57,913 nucleotides of DNA. Origin: Symbiodinium natans (taxonomy: Eukaryota > Sar > Dinophyceae > Suessiales > Symbiodiniaceae). Of the stretch, positions 1-11,000 are shown one piece after another; position 1 is the first letter of the stretch, and each line of letters opens with the position of its first letter. A program made the position numbers and the translations under genes. The stretch is taken from the NCBI GenBank assembly GCA_905221605.1, contig CAJNDS010002583.1:295001-352913 (forward strand), given 5' to 3'. The notes under the pieces were generated by a model, which saw only the letters and a program-made list of their open reading frames with translations, did no database searches and was not told where the DNA came from.

Positions 1-751
1 AAACGGACCCCCTAAACCCCAAACCCTAACCCCAATATAGAGAACTGCCCACAGATGCTGTCCTTTGGAGGCCATGGAGGATCTTCTGCACGAAAGTACG
101 AGCCTGTTGCCTGTCACAGCTAGGCCGCCCTGCAGTAGTGGTAGCTGGATAGGCCCAAAGAAAAAAGTGCCCTGTTGTAGCTGTAGCCACAAAACGTTTT
201 GAAGGAGACTGTTACTGGCTTGATCGAGCAACCAGCAAGCTGAAGCCGGAAGCTCAAGCTTACGAACCCTAAACCTTCAGCCTTACTTTATGTAGTAGTG
301 GACGGAGGAAGAAGGAACCTATTCACACGTGAACGCCTCGACGCTGCGCCGGTAGACTTGTCGCAGCATCTGCTTCACCTCGATGTGCCACGCATGGACA
401 AGGCATGAAAGGCACTTCGCGCCAGGCTCTGGAAATCGCCTAGACAACGTCTACGTCAATCGAGCAAGACACGAGGGCTTCAAGTGCACCAACAAATGCC
501 GAAATTTGGTGCCCTTTGGGATCTGACTTGTTTTTAACTCATGCCTCCTCTCAAGACCTCTAAAACATCGAGAAGTCGTAGCTACTTTGGGCGAGCTGGA
601 GCCGCAGGCTGTGAGAGGCCGGGAGGTCTGAGGCACTGGCATCGCGCCGGAGGGCTGCTTCGCCTCCGCGGACTCTGTTTGGCAGCTGGGTTGCGGGTTT
701 CGAGCTCAAGGGACCGAAACCTACCCAGAGCGTACAAGCCCGAACTCCCTG

Positions 752-753
752 TA

Positions 754-784
<31 letters not shown>

Positions 785-1150
785 ATGTATATGTATACGT
801 ATATGTATATGTATATATATATATACTCCCCAAAACAGCAAGCAGTGCCCCTAGAAGCCCTCAACCTTCAATCCCAGCATCCCTGAACCTGACCTGAAAC
901 CCCCCGAGTCCCCAAACACCCCCCCCTAAACTCTAAGCCCCTACAAGAAAGTGTTAATCCTACCACCCTAACTATACCAAAGCCCCTATGTTCTATATAT
1001 ATATATATACATATACATGTAACTGTATAAAATCACATCACAGACATACCTAAATTTATATATACATACACACACACACATATATATATATATATATGTT
1101 TATTTATTTGTTTATATTTATTTATTTAATTATTTACTTATTTATGTATT
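752..1150. repeat. AT-rich microsatellites
   Basis: (TA)n and TATG runs at 752-825, TA/CA runs at 995-1097, and TTTA-rich sequence to about 1150. Confidence 0.85.
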
Positions 1151-1623
1151 TGTATTTCCATTTAATTATTTAAACGCATGTATACGCAAACATACATACC
1201 CGTTATATTTTGATGTATCTAACAGAGAAATATTGCACTTGTTCATATAGTATATACAGGTACATTCAAGCACACCCCATCGTTCGTCCCTATACACCGA
1301 ATGTATAGCCCAAAAACAACCCCCATAAAACCTGTAGGGCCCCTTATCCCTAAACCCTAAACCCCAAACCCTAAATCCCCTCCAAAACCCTAAACGACGG
1401 AACCCCCCCCCAGAAGCGTCGCTGCACTGCATCCGGGGCCCGCGCGCTTTGCCTCGAGCTCGAAGGGGTCCTTGTGGAGAAAGCCTCGGCTCGCGATTGA
1501 AGGCTTCTGAGCAGAAACAAGGCTTCTGGGTTTAGGGTTTAGGGTTTAGGGTTTGGGGTTCAGGGCTCGGAAAATTTGCCGGGCTTCAAGGGTTTGCAGT
1601 GCGTGGTAGGGCTTTTAGGTTGT

Positions 1624-1720
1624 GGATGTTCCCCCTTATGCGAAGAGTCCTCAATAGGGATTGTATGAGGGGGTACTGTAGTCCGTTTTAGGGACTGTTA
1701 GTATCAGGGGGGAACATCCC
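1624..1720. mobile_element. Family B inverted-repeat element
   Basis: Ends GGATGTTCCCCCTTAT and CAGGGGGGAACATCC; internal AGTCCTCAATAGGGATT and AGGGACTGTTAGTA are the family's inner repeats. Confidence 0.65.
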
Positions 1721-1789
1721 AACTTATCGGCCTTGGGAATTTTAGGTTGAGGGGCTTTAGGCCACAACTAGCCGGACAATTCTGGGCCC

Positions 1790-1889
1790 GGGATATGTTC
1801 CACCTTATACTAACGTCCTTAGTAGGTATTCTGGTAACCCCCTATTAGAATCCCTACTAAGGACTGTTCGTCTAAGGGGGAGCACCCCA
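1790..1889. mobile_element. Family B element, second copy
   Basis: GGATATGTTCCACCTTATAC with ACGTCCTTAGTAGG on the left; AATCCCTACTAAGGACTG and AAGGGGGAGCACCCC on the right. Confidence 0.6.
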
Positions 1890-2149
1890 AGGTCCGGGGC
1901 AGAGCCTCGAGCCAGCAGAAAGGGCGTGGAAAGCAACTAAGCCCTGTAGCAGCTCATGATGACAGCGCTGTTCTGAACTTGGGGAATCCTAGCAAAACAT
2001 CAATTGTTTGCTGTTTCTTAGGAATTTCAGTACCCAAAAATTAAAAATTGTTCCGAGGAATCCCGAAGAGGAGCCGAAGGCAGTCATGTCACCTCGCATG
2101 ACATGAGTCCATCACTAAACACACATCCACTTGCCACTATGAGTTCTAA

Positions 2150-2232
2150 CGAACTAGTCGCTTAAGAACCTCCCAAAAATATAAAATGTATATTCCGCCT
2201 CATCAGGGCAAGAGGTTCTTAAGCAAGTAGTA
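2150..2232. mobile_element. Short inverted-repeat element (family F)
   Basis: ACTAGTCGCTTAAGAACCTC paired with GAGGTTCTTAAGCAAGTAG around an AT-rich centre. A related pair, CCTTAAGAACCC and GGGTTCTTAAAG, occurs at 10768-10848. Confidence 0.45.
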
Positions 2233-2317
2233 CCTAAACCCTAAACCCTAAACCCTAAACCCTAAACCCTAAACCCTAAACCCTAAACCCTAAACCCTAA
2301 ACCCTAAACCCTAAACC
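2233..2317. repeat. (CCCTAAA)n array left of a candidate exon
   Basis: About 12 near-perfect units, followed by a GC-rich block and then TTTAGGG repeats at 2425. Confidence 0.9.
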
Positions 2318-2857
2318 TAGTGACACCACGTGAAGATCTTCAGGTCGCGGCCGAGTACACCCTTGAAGGGTGAGCCGCCCACAGGCGAGGGTGGCGGCAG
2401 CGGCTGGACGCATCCGAAGGCTTCGGGTTTAGGGTTTAGGGTTTAGGGTTCAGGGTTTGGGGTTTAGGGTTTAAGGTTTAGGGTCTAACGTGGCCCTGTC
2501 AGCAACTCTCGTAGGCCTTAAACCCTGAGCCCTAAACCCGTAAGCAAGGGGAAGGCCTGTGAAATCTGGCACGACCCTACCTTGTTGACTTGGTTTCGGC
2601 CATCGACTCAATTCCGCGTGGGTAGCCTGAGCTTTGGTCATCCTATCTGCAGTGCTCCAAAACATCGACAGGATTCAGGGTAAAGGGTTTACGGCTTAGG
2701 GCTCCCAAACCCTGAGCCCTAAGCTCTAAACCCTAAGTCCTAAACCCTAAACCCTGAACCCTGAACCCCTGAAACCTGAACCCTAAACCCTAAACCCTAA
2801 ACCCAATCTAGCAAGCCCCTAAACCCCGTAAAAGAAGCCCCCGAGTCCCAGCCCTTC

Positions 2858-2925
2858 AGCTCCCGGGATGCCTTGAGGGCCACCGGCGGCAGCTGCAGCA
2901 TCTGGGCTGTTGCGGACACTAGGGT
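2858..2925 (-). CDS. Candidate exon resembling the C-terminal part of an enoyl-CoA hydratase/isomerase
   Basis: Minus frame SATAQMLQLPPVALKASREL then KG, bracketed by CCCTAAA (2760-2805) and TTTAGGG (2920-2938). The pattern A-x-x-L-x-x-x-P-P-x-A-L-x-x-S-K/R resembles the post-active-site helix of the crotonase family. One short motif only; the family call is weak. Confidence 0.3.
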
Positions 2926-5169
2926 TTAGGGTTTAGCTCATCCAACCAAAAAACCCTGACACCCCAAAACCCGACTACCCTAAGACCCTCAAACCCTATA
3001 ACCAGGAAGCCCCAAGACATCCTGCAAAACCCTGAGGCCTAACACCCTTAAGCTCTAACCTTAACGCCTGAAACCCTGCAACCGTATAACCCTGAAATTA
3101 ATATGAACCCCTAAACTTTTAAACCCTAAACCCTAAACCCTAAACCCTAAACCCGAAACCCTAAACCCTCCCCAGCCACGAAAGCCGCACGCCTGGGACA
3201 ATGAGACGTCCTCAGCTGCCTCGAGCACCTCCTCCCGCGCGGCGCCAAATGGTTTAGGGTTTAGGGCTTAGGGCTACTGCGAGGTTTAGGGTTTCGGGTT
3301 TAGGGTTTAGGGCTACGGGTTTAGGGCTACTGCGAAGATGTTGCTGCGAAGATGTACTGTAGATGGCCCCCCAAAGACCGCAAGCCTCAACCACACAGAG
3401 TTTCTAGTCTGTAACCCCAAACCTTAAACCCTTCATACTTGTGTCCGCAGCAACGTAAGAAAAGTTGGGCTCACTTGCAATGGCATTAAACATAGGATTA
3501 TTCTTTTCGAATCAGGGATCAACACGCAAAAGAACGGAATCTGAGTACAGGATCCACTGGGTGTCCGACTATCTGGCAAAGACACCCTAAGCCTCAAAAA
3601 CGCAAACACCAACCCTCAACCCCCAAAACGCCGAAACCCTGCACCCAAAACCCTAAACCCTGAAACTAAACCCCAGGACCCAAAGACTAAACCTTCACTC
3701 ACGAAGTCCTAAACCCCAAACCCCAAACCCGAAAACCTACAGACCCAGACGGCCCCTAAAGCCCGAAACCCTAAACCCCTAAACCCCTGAACCCCTGACC
3801 CCCTAAACCCTAAACCCTAAACCCTAAACCCCTAAACCCCAAAACCCCAAAAATCCCAAACACCCAAAACCCCCAAAAACCCCAGTGCAGAGAGGCCTCG
3901 GGCTCGAAGTTCTCCGACAGGTCGGGCTGGCCAGGAGAGGCAGTGGTTGGGGGTTTAGGGTTTAGGGTTTAGGGTTTAGGATTTAGGGTTTAGAGTTTAG
4001 GGTTTAGGGTTTAGGGTTTATAGGCTCGGGGCGTGGGGGCTTGGTGGAGTAGCTCTAGGGCTAGCGCAGTTGGACCCGGAGTTCAGGTGTTCGGTTGGTT
4101 AGGGGTTTGGGGTTAAGGGTTAAGGGTTTAGGGTTTCTAGGCTTGAGGGCTTAGGTTCAGGGCTTGGGACTAGGAATCTTCTGATGGGAGAGGTGTGGCT
4201 TCCCCAAACGCAATGAGGCATCGCTGGGGAGTCTCAGCATGTGGCGGCCTCAGAGCCGTCGTCCGAGAGGGTCACCTGAAGCTGGTGGTACTTACCCGCA
4301 GGGCCTTCCGCAGCTCTGTACTAAAAACTTAACACATACAAACACACACACACACACATGTATATATGTATATACGTATACATATAGCTTTTGTATGTAT
4401 ATATATATATGTATGTAACTATGTATTGCTTCATTTTCAATTCGAGTTTCTTTACTTTCTCCATGCATGTACGTGTGTTTACCATCATCATGGGGGTTAA
4501 GGTCGCGGCTGGCGGAAGACTCGAGCACCTGGGCCCCAAAAATGAGAGCCGAGAGGGCTATGGGGTTTAGTTTTGGGGATTTGGGGTTTGGGGTTTAGGA
4601 TGTTCTCCCATATACTCAGGTTTAGGAATCTGGAAGTGCAGCCGTCAGCAAAGGGCGATGCAGTGTCGCTGAACACTAAACCCCAAACCCCAAACCCTTT
4701 TCCTGTATGGCAAGTCCCCGCCCTCTCAGAGAGGGGCAGCGGAGAAGCACATCCAATCGGCAAAGTCTCTCGGAGTTCGAAACAGCGCACTTCCAGTGCG
4801 ACTAGGCAAGAGAATGTTGGCAGCGGGGAGAGAAGCAGGAACATGCCCTTGACTAGGCATGACTTAGTGAACGCAGCCTCTCCACGCGCCAATGGAAGCA
4901 AAGCCGCCCTCCCCACACGCCAGAGTCGACAAAGAGGTCAGAGTCACCAGCTGTCCATTACGTTGTAAAGGGGAGCAAGTGGACCTTTCAAAAGTTTGCA
5001 CTTTTGCACAATAAGCCCCATAAGCTCTAGATTAAGCATCTACAAGCCCCGCCCATATCAAGAAAGGCCGTATATCAAGCGACAGCACCACTCTGCTTGC
5101 GAGGGAGAGTCCGCGGCTGTCTTCCTAAGAATTGGTGCCAGCTGTCAAGACCAGTTTTAAGGAGCCCCC

Positions 5170-5275
5170 ACTTGAAGAGTCATGGGTAGCGCAGAAGTAG
5201 TGTTACAAGTGCCTGAATTCAGGGTCTCGTGTAGCTCATTGCCTACTTATAACCACCTCCATATAAACCTTCAAG
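5170..5275. mobile_element. Family A inverted-repeat element (introner-like), degenerate
   Basis: Starts ACTTGAAGAGTCATGGGTAG and ends ACCTTCAAG, imperfect inverted ends of family A (ACTTGGAGGTTCATGGG / CCCATGAACCTCCAAGT). Confidence 0.55.
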
Positions 5276-6007
5276 CATGTCATCCTAGACCACACTGCAG
5301 ATCCGCACCAGGGTTCCGATGATCAGGATTAGAGCCTTTGGGGGGACCATATAAGGGGTGGCCCTATCTCAGGATACTGAGGGTTCTTTTGATTTATTTG
5401 GGGTCTTTTGGGTGCCGCTACTATATATGCGACCCGAATGTGGAGAACTTTGGCTGATGATATGGGGCGTGGAGCCGGGTGATAGCTCGAGGATGGCATG
5501 CAAAACCCTCTGAAAGGATTCCGAGACGTGAGCCTCTTCAAAGGGGAAAATATGACATATCCCAAGGCCCTACCTAAAAGTTGCATACTTGAAGATCTGT
5601 CAAGCTCGGTTGGATACATCACTCCGCAAGTTCTAGCTGCAGACCTGGACCCAAAGGCAAAGCTCGCAAGTTCTCAACTCTGGGTCAGAATACCTTGCTG
5701 TTGATGCATGCATTAGATCATGCTGGGTAAATGATACTTGGAGAGTGATATGGGTGGTTTCTCCAAATTACTCAAAATTAGGGTTCCTTCTTGGGCTCTC
5801 TTCTTATCTCCGGTACCCAAAAAAGGGACCCTAATATAGGAAACTACCCATATGCTGCGACCTGTTAGGCCAGGCTCCAGGAGAACCGGCGAAAAGCAGC
5901 GGCAATCAGCGGACAGCTGATCTGAAAATTTCGCTCGTTTTGGCTCCCCCCTTGCTGCCCAAGGAAGGAGCTGCAAGCTGGGCCCTTGCAGTGGTAAAAG
6001 GCCCGCC

Positions 6008-6146
6008 TTAGGGTTTAGGGTTTAGGGGTTAGGGGTTAGGGGTTAGGGTTTAGGGTTTAGGGTTTAGGGTTTAGGGCTTAGGGTTTAGGGTTTAGGGTTT
6101 ATAAGTTTAGGGTCTAGGGTCTAGGGTTTAGGGTTTAGGGTGTAGT
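6008..6146. repeat. (TTTAGGG)n array with variants
   Basis: TTTAGGG units mixed with TTAGGGG and TCTAGGG; followed at 6395-6445 by a second array. Confidence 0.85.
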
Positions 6147-6977
6147 GTGGTAAAAGGGGATACGATTAGGGGGACCCTTGGGGAGATAGACCCTCTGAAT
6201 AAGATCCCTGTTTAAGAGGGCCAGCAGAGGGTTCAGAAGGGTCCCCTTTTAAGGGGTCTCCCTGATACGACGTAAGATGCCTAGGACGTAGTACAAGGGC
6301 CCTACTTGTACCGAATTTTGAACCAATCATATTGACCTCGAGGTTGCCGGATGCCCCGGGGCAGACGTTGCAGCCGCACCCGGATGAACGGATCATTTAG
6401 GGTTTAGGGTTTAGGGTTGAGGGTTTAGGGTTTAGGGTTTAGGGATGTCGGGTTAAGGGACTTGGGGCGTTGCAGTAAGGGCACTAGGAACGTCTGGAAC
6501 ATCCGCAACGCACACGCTGTAAGGACTGGGAGGGGATAGCCAGATGAAGAACCTTGCTACTAATTATGCTGGATCATGTCCGAGAGATAACCCTTCAAAC
6601 ATGTGAAAGCACTTGCTTGGAGCATTAACCTTTCACTGGAACGCGCACACACACACACACATGACTACTACGTGAAGCCTTCATCTCAAGCCGGACTTTG
6701 AGCTCCAAGGCTTGCAAGGGGGGATCTTACCTGGTCTGAGCACAGTGGAGTCGTGGATGTAAACAGATACGCAACACCGGCATGCGTCACATTTGCAAGC
6801 AACCTTCCTCGAATTCGGAAGATTAGTGTCTTAGACCTCATGGGTGCCAGGAGGACCTCCTTGACCCCGCACACGGACAGGACAGGCAGCTGCTGGTCTC
6901 GTGTCTTTTGGGGGATATGCCTGGCCCGAATTCACAACTTGAGTTAGAACCTATATATGTCGTAATCAGAGGTATCC

Positions 6978-7012
6978 GCCTTTTAAGCAGCCCCCCAACT
7001 GCTTAAAAGCCG
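6978..7012. repeat. Short hairpin
   Basis: CCTTTTAAGCAG pairs with CTGCTTAAAAG across an 8-nt C-rich loop. Role unknown. Confidence 0.5.
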
Positions 7013-8077
7013 AGGCCGTTGCAGCCGCGCGCGCTCTTCAAAGGCACATGCAGCTCAGCCGCGCCAGAAGTCTACCATCACTGTTTGTCGCCGCCCTTCT
7101 CAAACAGCCACAAACCGGACCATGCAGAAGTTGCCTCCCAGAATATCCAAGATGATGCTGAAGATAATTGCAATGCACTGCCACAAACTGAAAGTCAACT
7201 CGAGTCAACTCTGGCCTTTTGAGCTCAAAGGCCAAGCTGTTCGACACCATCCTCGCGGCTAAGGGCCAAGGGAGCTCCCTGAAGTTACTGCCGCTGGCAT
7301 CGGTTAAGGATTAAGGGTCTATAGGGTTTCGTACCTAAATCACATGGCTCGAAGGCAAAGCAAAGCGGTTCACAAGCGTTTTGTTGCTCAACGTTCTGCA
7401 CGTTTCTTGCCGGAAATGTCCTACAACCAGGAGGCCTTCATGGCAGGAAATCGGAGTTGCATGTTCCCCAGACTGGTGACAGATGTTGAGTAAGAAGAGG
7501 AACTCTCAGGCCTTCCAAGAGGAACCTCAAGTTCTGAACCCCAGAAACTCATGGCATCGATCTTCGATCCTTCCCCGTGAGGGTCTGGGCCAGGATGATG
7601 CCAGTAGTGGCGAACCTCAAAAATCTGTGTTTGGGGCAATTGGGGGGTTGACGAAATCAGGGACTCCCCCAAATAGTAGGATTCCCATTGTAACCCAATA
7701 AGGTACCCCGCATTTCAGACCCCCCATATATGGTTGAGGCTTCGGCTTAAGACGGCTTCAAAGCTTCTGGGAAAGCAACTGCTGCAGCCCGGGCATCAGG
7801 TGGTTTTACTCTTATGGCTGGTGAGAGAGCTGGGAGGTCCGAGAAGGATGCGGCCGGTGTAGAGTTCAGGGTTAGGTGTATGGGTTCCGGGTTTACGGCT
7901 TCGGGTTTAGGGCTTAGGGTTCAGGGTTTGGTAAGGTGGCCTTCTTGGGGCTGCCTAGACTCAGGCAGGGGGAGATTCGGCGCTGAAAGCCAAGGACATA
8001 CGCTGGAATCGCCCCCAAGTCCAGTGCAACACCCTAAACAACCCTAAACCCTAAACCCTGAACCCGAAACCCTAAAC

Positions 8078-11000
8078 CACGACTCTGCATCCGTTGCCAA
8101 GCTGCATCGCGAAGCGGCCGTTGTTGATTTCTCCTTGCAATCAAGGGGTCCAAACTCGCAACCTTAAAGGTTGTGACCCTAAACCCTGAACCCTGAACCC
8201 TGAACCCTGAACAAGAACCCTGAACCCTGAACCCTGAACCCTGAACCCTGAACCCTGAACCCTGAACCCTAAACCCTAAACCCTAAACCCTAAACCCTAA
8301 ACCCTAAACCCTAAACCCTAAACCCTAAACCCAATCACCTCGAGTGAAATTGGCCCCTATGGTTCCTTTGGGGGATCTTTAGCAAGGGCCCCTTGATGCA
8401 AGATTTCGAGTCACGGCATGCTTAGGGTTAAGGGTTTAAGGGTTTAAGGGTTAAAGGGTTGAAGGGTTGAAGGGTTTAAGGGTTTAAGGGTTTAAGGGTT
8501 TAAGGGTTTAAGGGTTTAAGGGTTTCAGGGTTTCAGGGTTTCAGGGTTTCAGGGTCTCAGGGTTTAGAGTTTAGGGACGGCAATGTTGGCTTTGTTTCTC
8601 AGGCGCTTGCTGTTCCAATGCCAGCTATATTGCATTCTGCTCTAGTTGTGAGGGGATTCACGACAGCTCCAACCCTAAACCCTAAACCCTAAACCCTAAA
8701 CCTGGGGGGGGGGTTCGGCAGAAGTAGGGTTGTAAGTAAGGTAACCTAAAACAGGTACTTATGACCCTACTTATATATACCTACCCATGAACCTCCAAAC
8801 AAGCCCTGGGCCCGAAAACCCAACATCAAAACACATGAGAACACAGTCGGGCAGCGATTGCGCCACTCGGTGGTGTACATGCCAAGTCCCAACCTGACGA
8901 GAGGCGTGGTGTGAATAGGGGTCCCAGCATAACAAGCTGTGATTTTTGATATACCTGTATTATTAGAAATCCTTTGCCCAAGGGGCGATGAATGCCGGTG
9001 TAGATCTCACAGCAAAGGTCACTCTGGGAGCACGTCCCAAGGCCCAAAAGCGACAACAGCTCTGCACTTCAGGCGGAACACCTCGCTAGACCTCCTCACA
9101 AAGCCCTGCGGCAAGATTTGGGCTTAGGGTTTAAGGTTTAGGGGCGGGTACCCTATCTTCTGCCGGGACTGCCTGGTTCAAGAGTAGAACCCTAAACCCC
9201 ATGGTCAACACCAGATTGGCTGGCATGAGCAGGAGAGAACTGCCTAACTTTATAAGACTCTTACTTCTGTACTGCAGTTGGCTCATGAAAGGAACAGGCT
9301 CACCTTTCCAGATTCATCGCTTCGGCGGCGCTTGGGATTTATAGCTTCGGGGTTTAGGGTTGACATCTACGCCCCTCCAGTGCGCTGCCAGTGCTTTTGG
9401 ACCCTTGGAAAAGAGCAGTTCCATGCACAATGAGCAGCTAACCCAAATGTGACAGACACCCTAGGCGGCCCCCAAACCCCAACATGTGGGACATCCTGAT
9501 CCCCTAACAACAAGGAGCCCAAACCCCAAACGACACGCTGGATCCCCTCCTGAAAATCCTGAACCTCTGAACCCTAAGGCCCTGAAGCGCCACATACCCG
9601 GAAGCCCCTAAAAGCCTAGCAGCCAAAAAACCTTAAATCCGAAGACTTTAAAAACCCTAGCGCCTGACCAGCCAAACGCCCAAAACCCTAAGCCTTGAAG
9701 GCAGTAACCCTAAACCCTGAACCCTAACCCCTTAAACCCTTAAACCCTAACCAGCAATGGGTTTTTGACCACCCAGAGGTTGGGCCCAGCTGCGGGTCTC
9801 CGAAGTTGCCAGCCTCGCGGTCATCCTCCTGTTCGGCGTTGATGGGTTTAGGGTTTAGGGTTTAGGGTTTTAGGGTTAAAGGTTTAAAGGTTTAAAGGTT
9901 TAAAGGTTTAAAGGTTTAGAGTTTAGCATGTAGAGTTTGGGTTTAGGGCTTCGGGTTCTCAAGCTTAAGGTTGCGGCTCTAGAGTCTACAGGGGACCGGG
10001 CGCCTGCAATTTCAAACGCCTGGCATTGTTTTAAACAACGCTATATAAGAGTGGGGATGTCAATCTTCCCCCTTATACTACCAGACCTTAATAGGGATTA
10101 GAACAAGGGGGAACTATCCTCCCAATATACGGGGTTCTTCCAAAAGTCCTTTGAGGGGATGGACCAGGTCGAGAGACCCTTACTGAGCATAATATTTAGT
10201 CAGTTCACTAAATTGGGGTCCCTTTTTGGGGTACACTCAAAAGCAGGGGGCCGGCATATAAGAAGGAGCCCCACCATAACTTAGATTGTGAGCAGCTGCC
10301 GCTGTACTTGAAGGATTGAAGGGGGGCATGGAGAGTTCAAAGTGGGGGTTGTATGCACTGCAGGGGTTCTACATGCTACTTAGCCTCCCCCCCCCCCCCC
10401 CCCCCAAACCCCGAAACCCTAAACCCTCAACCCTCTACCCTAAACCCGAAACCCTAAACCCCAAACCCTAAGCCCTGCTTGTGGCAGGTCCTGTGCCCAG
10501 ATGCTGAGCTCCAACCACAGGATGATGACAATGAACACGCCTGGGTTTGGGCCGTTTTAGGAACTGGCTTGGGGTTTGCCGGTTTACCGGCCTAGCCGGG
10601 GTTAGGGTTGAGGGTCTTGGGTTGAGGTAGACCCTTCACTTCTGAAAACCCCAGCACCCTTTTGGAGCGAACCTGTGTCGGGCGGAAGAGATCTTACCAT
10701 CCCAAGGGCCAGCATCTTAACTTGGGAGCTTGGACTTCATCGGGTGCCATTGTGTGTTGAAGGCCATACCTTAAGAACCCAAAACCTGTTTTTTGTGTAT
10801 GATACGCGGTTCCTATATCTGCATAAAAGTAGGTGCTGGGTTCTTAAAGTAGAAGCTGTTCAATCCAGGCTGCTGAAAAAGTAGAGCGCCGGCAGCGTGA
10901 CGATTGTGTTGAACTGGCTAGACCAAGAGTTCCTCGCGAAGGACGTTTCAGAAAAGATACCTCGTCTAGGGTTTAGGGTTTCGGTTTAGGTTTCGGGTCC

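Larger units (their letters stand above)
1405..4310 (-). other. Left-end gene region with several bracketed candidate exons
   Basis: Blocks at about 1405-1510 (KPSIASRGFLHKDPFELEAK), 2330-2430 (three open frames), 3170-3250 (AAREEVLEAAEDVSLSQACG), 3880-3950 (PDLSENFEPEASLHW) and 4230-4310 (KYHQLQVTLSDDGSEAAT then stop) are non-repetitive and framed by telomere-like repeats. They probably form one or two minus-strand genes. Apart from the block near 2.9 kb no family is recognised. Confidence 0.25.
4311..8000. other. Region without a recognised gene
   Basis: Contains family A remnants (5170-5275), telomere-like arrays (6008-6146, 6395-6445), a CA run (6648-6661) and a hairpin (6978-7012). The end of the LHC gene should lie here but was not located. 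A block at 6310-6395 has open minus frames and is followed by TTTAGGG; it is unassigned. Confidence 0.4.

Noticed and set aside
1-40. Left end as a chromosome telomere
   Set aside because: Only a few degenerate C-rich units; weaker than many internal arrays.
4497-4968. Frames of 131-139 codons on opposite strands
   Set aside because: Contain telomere-like repeat translations and no conserved motif.
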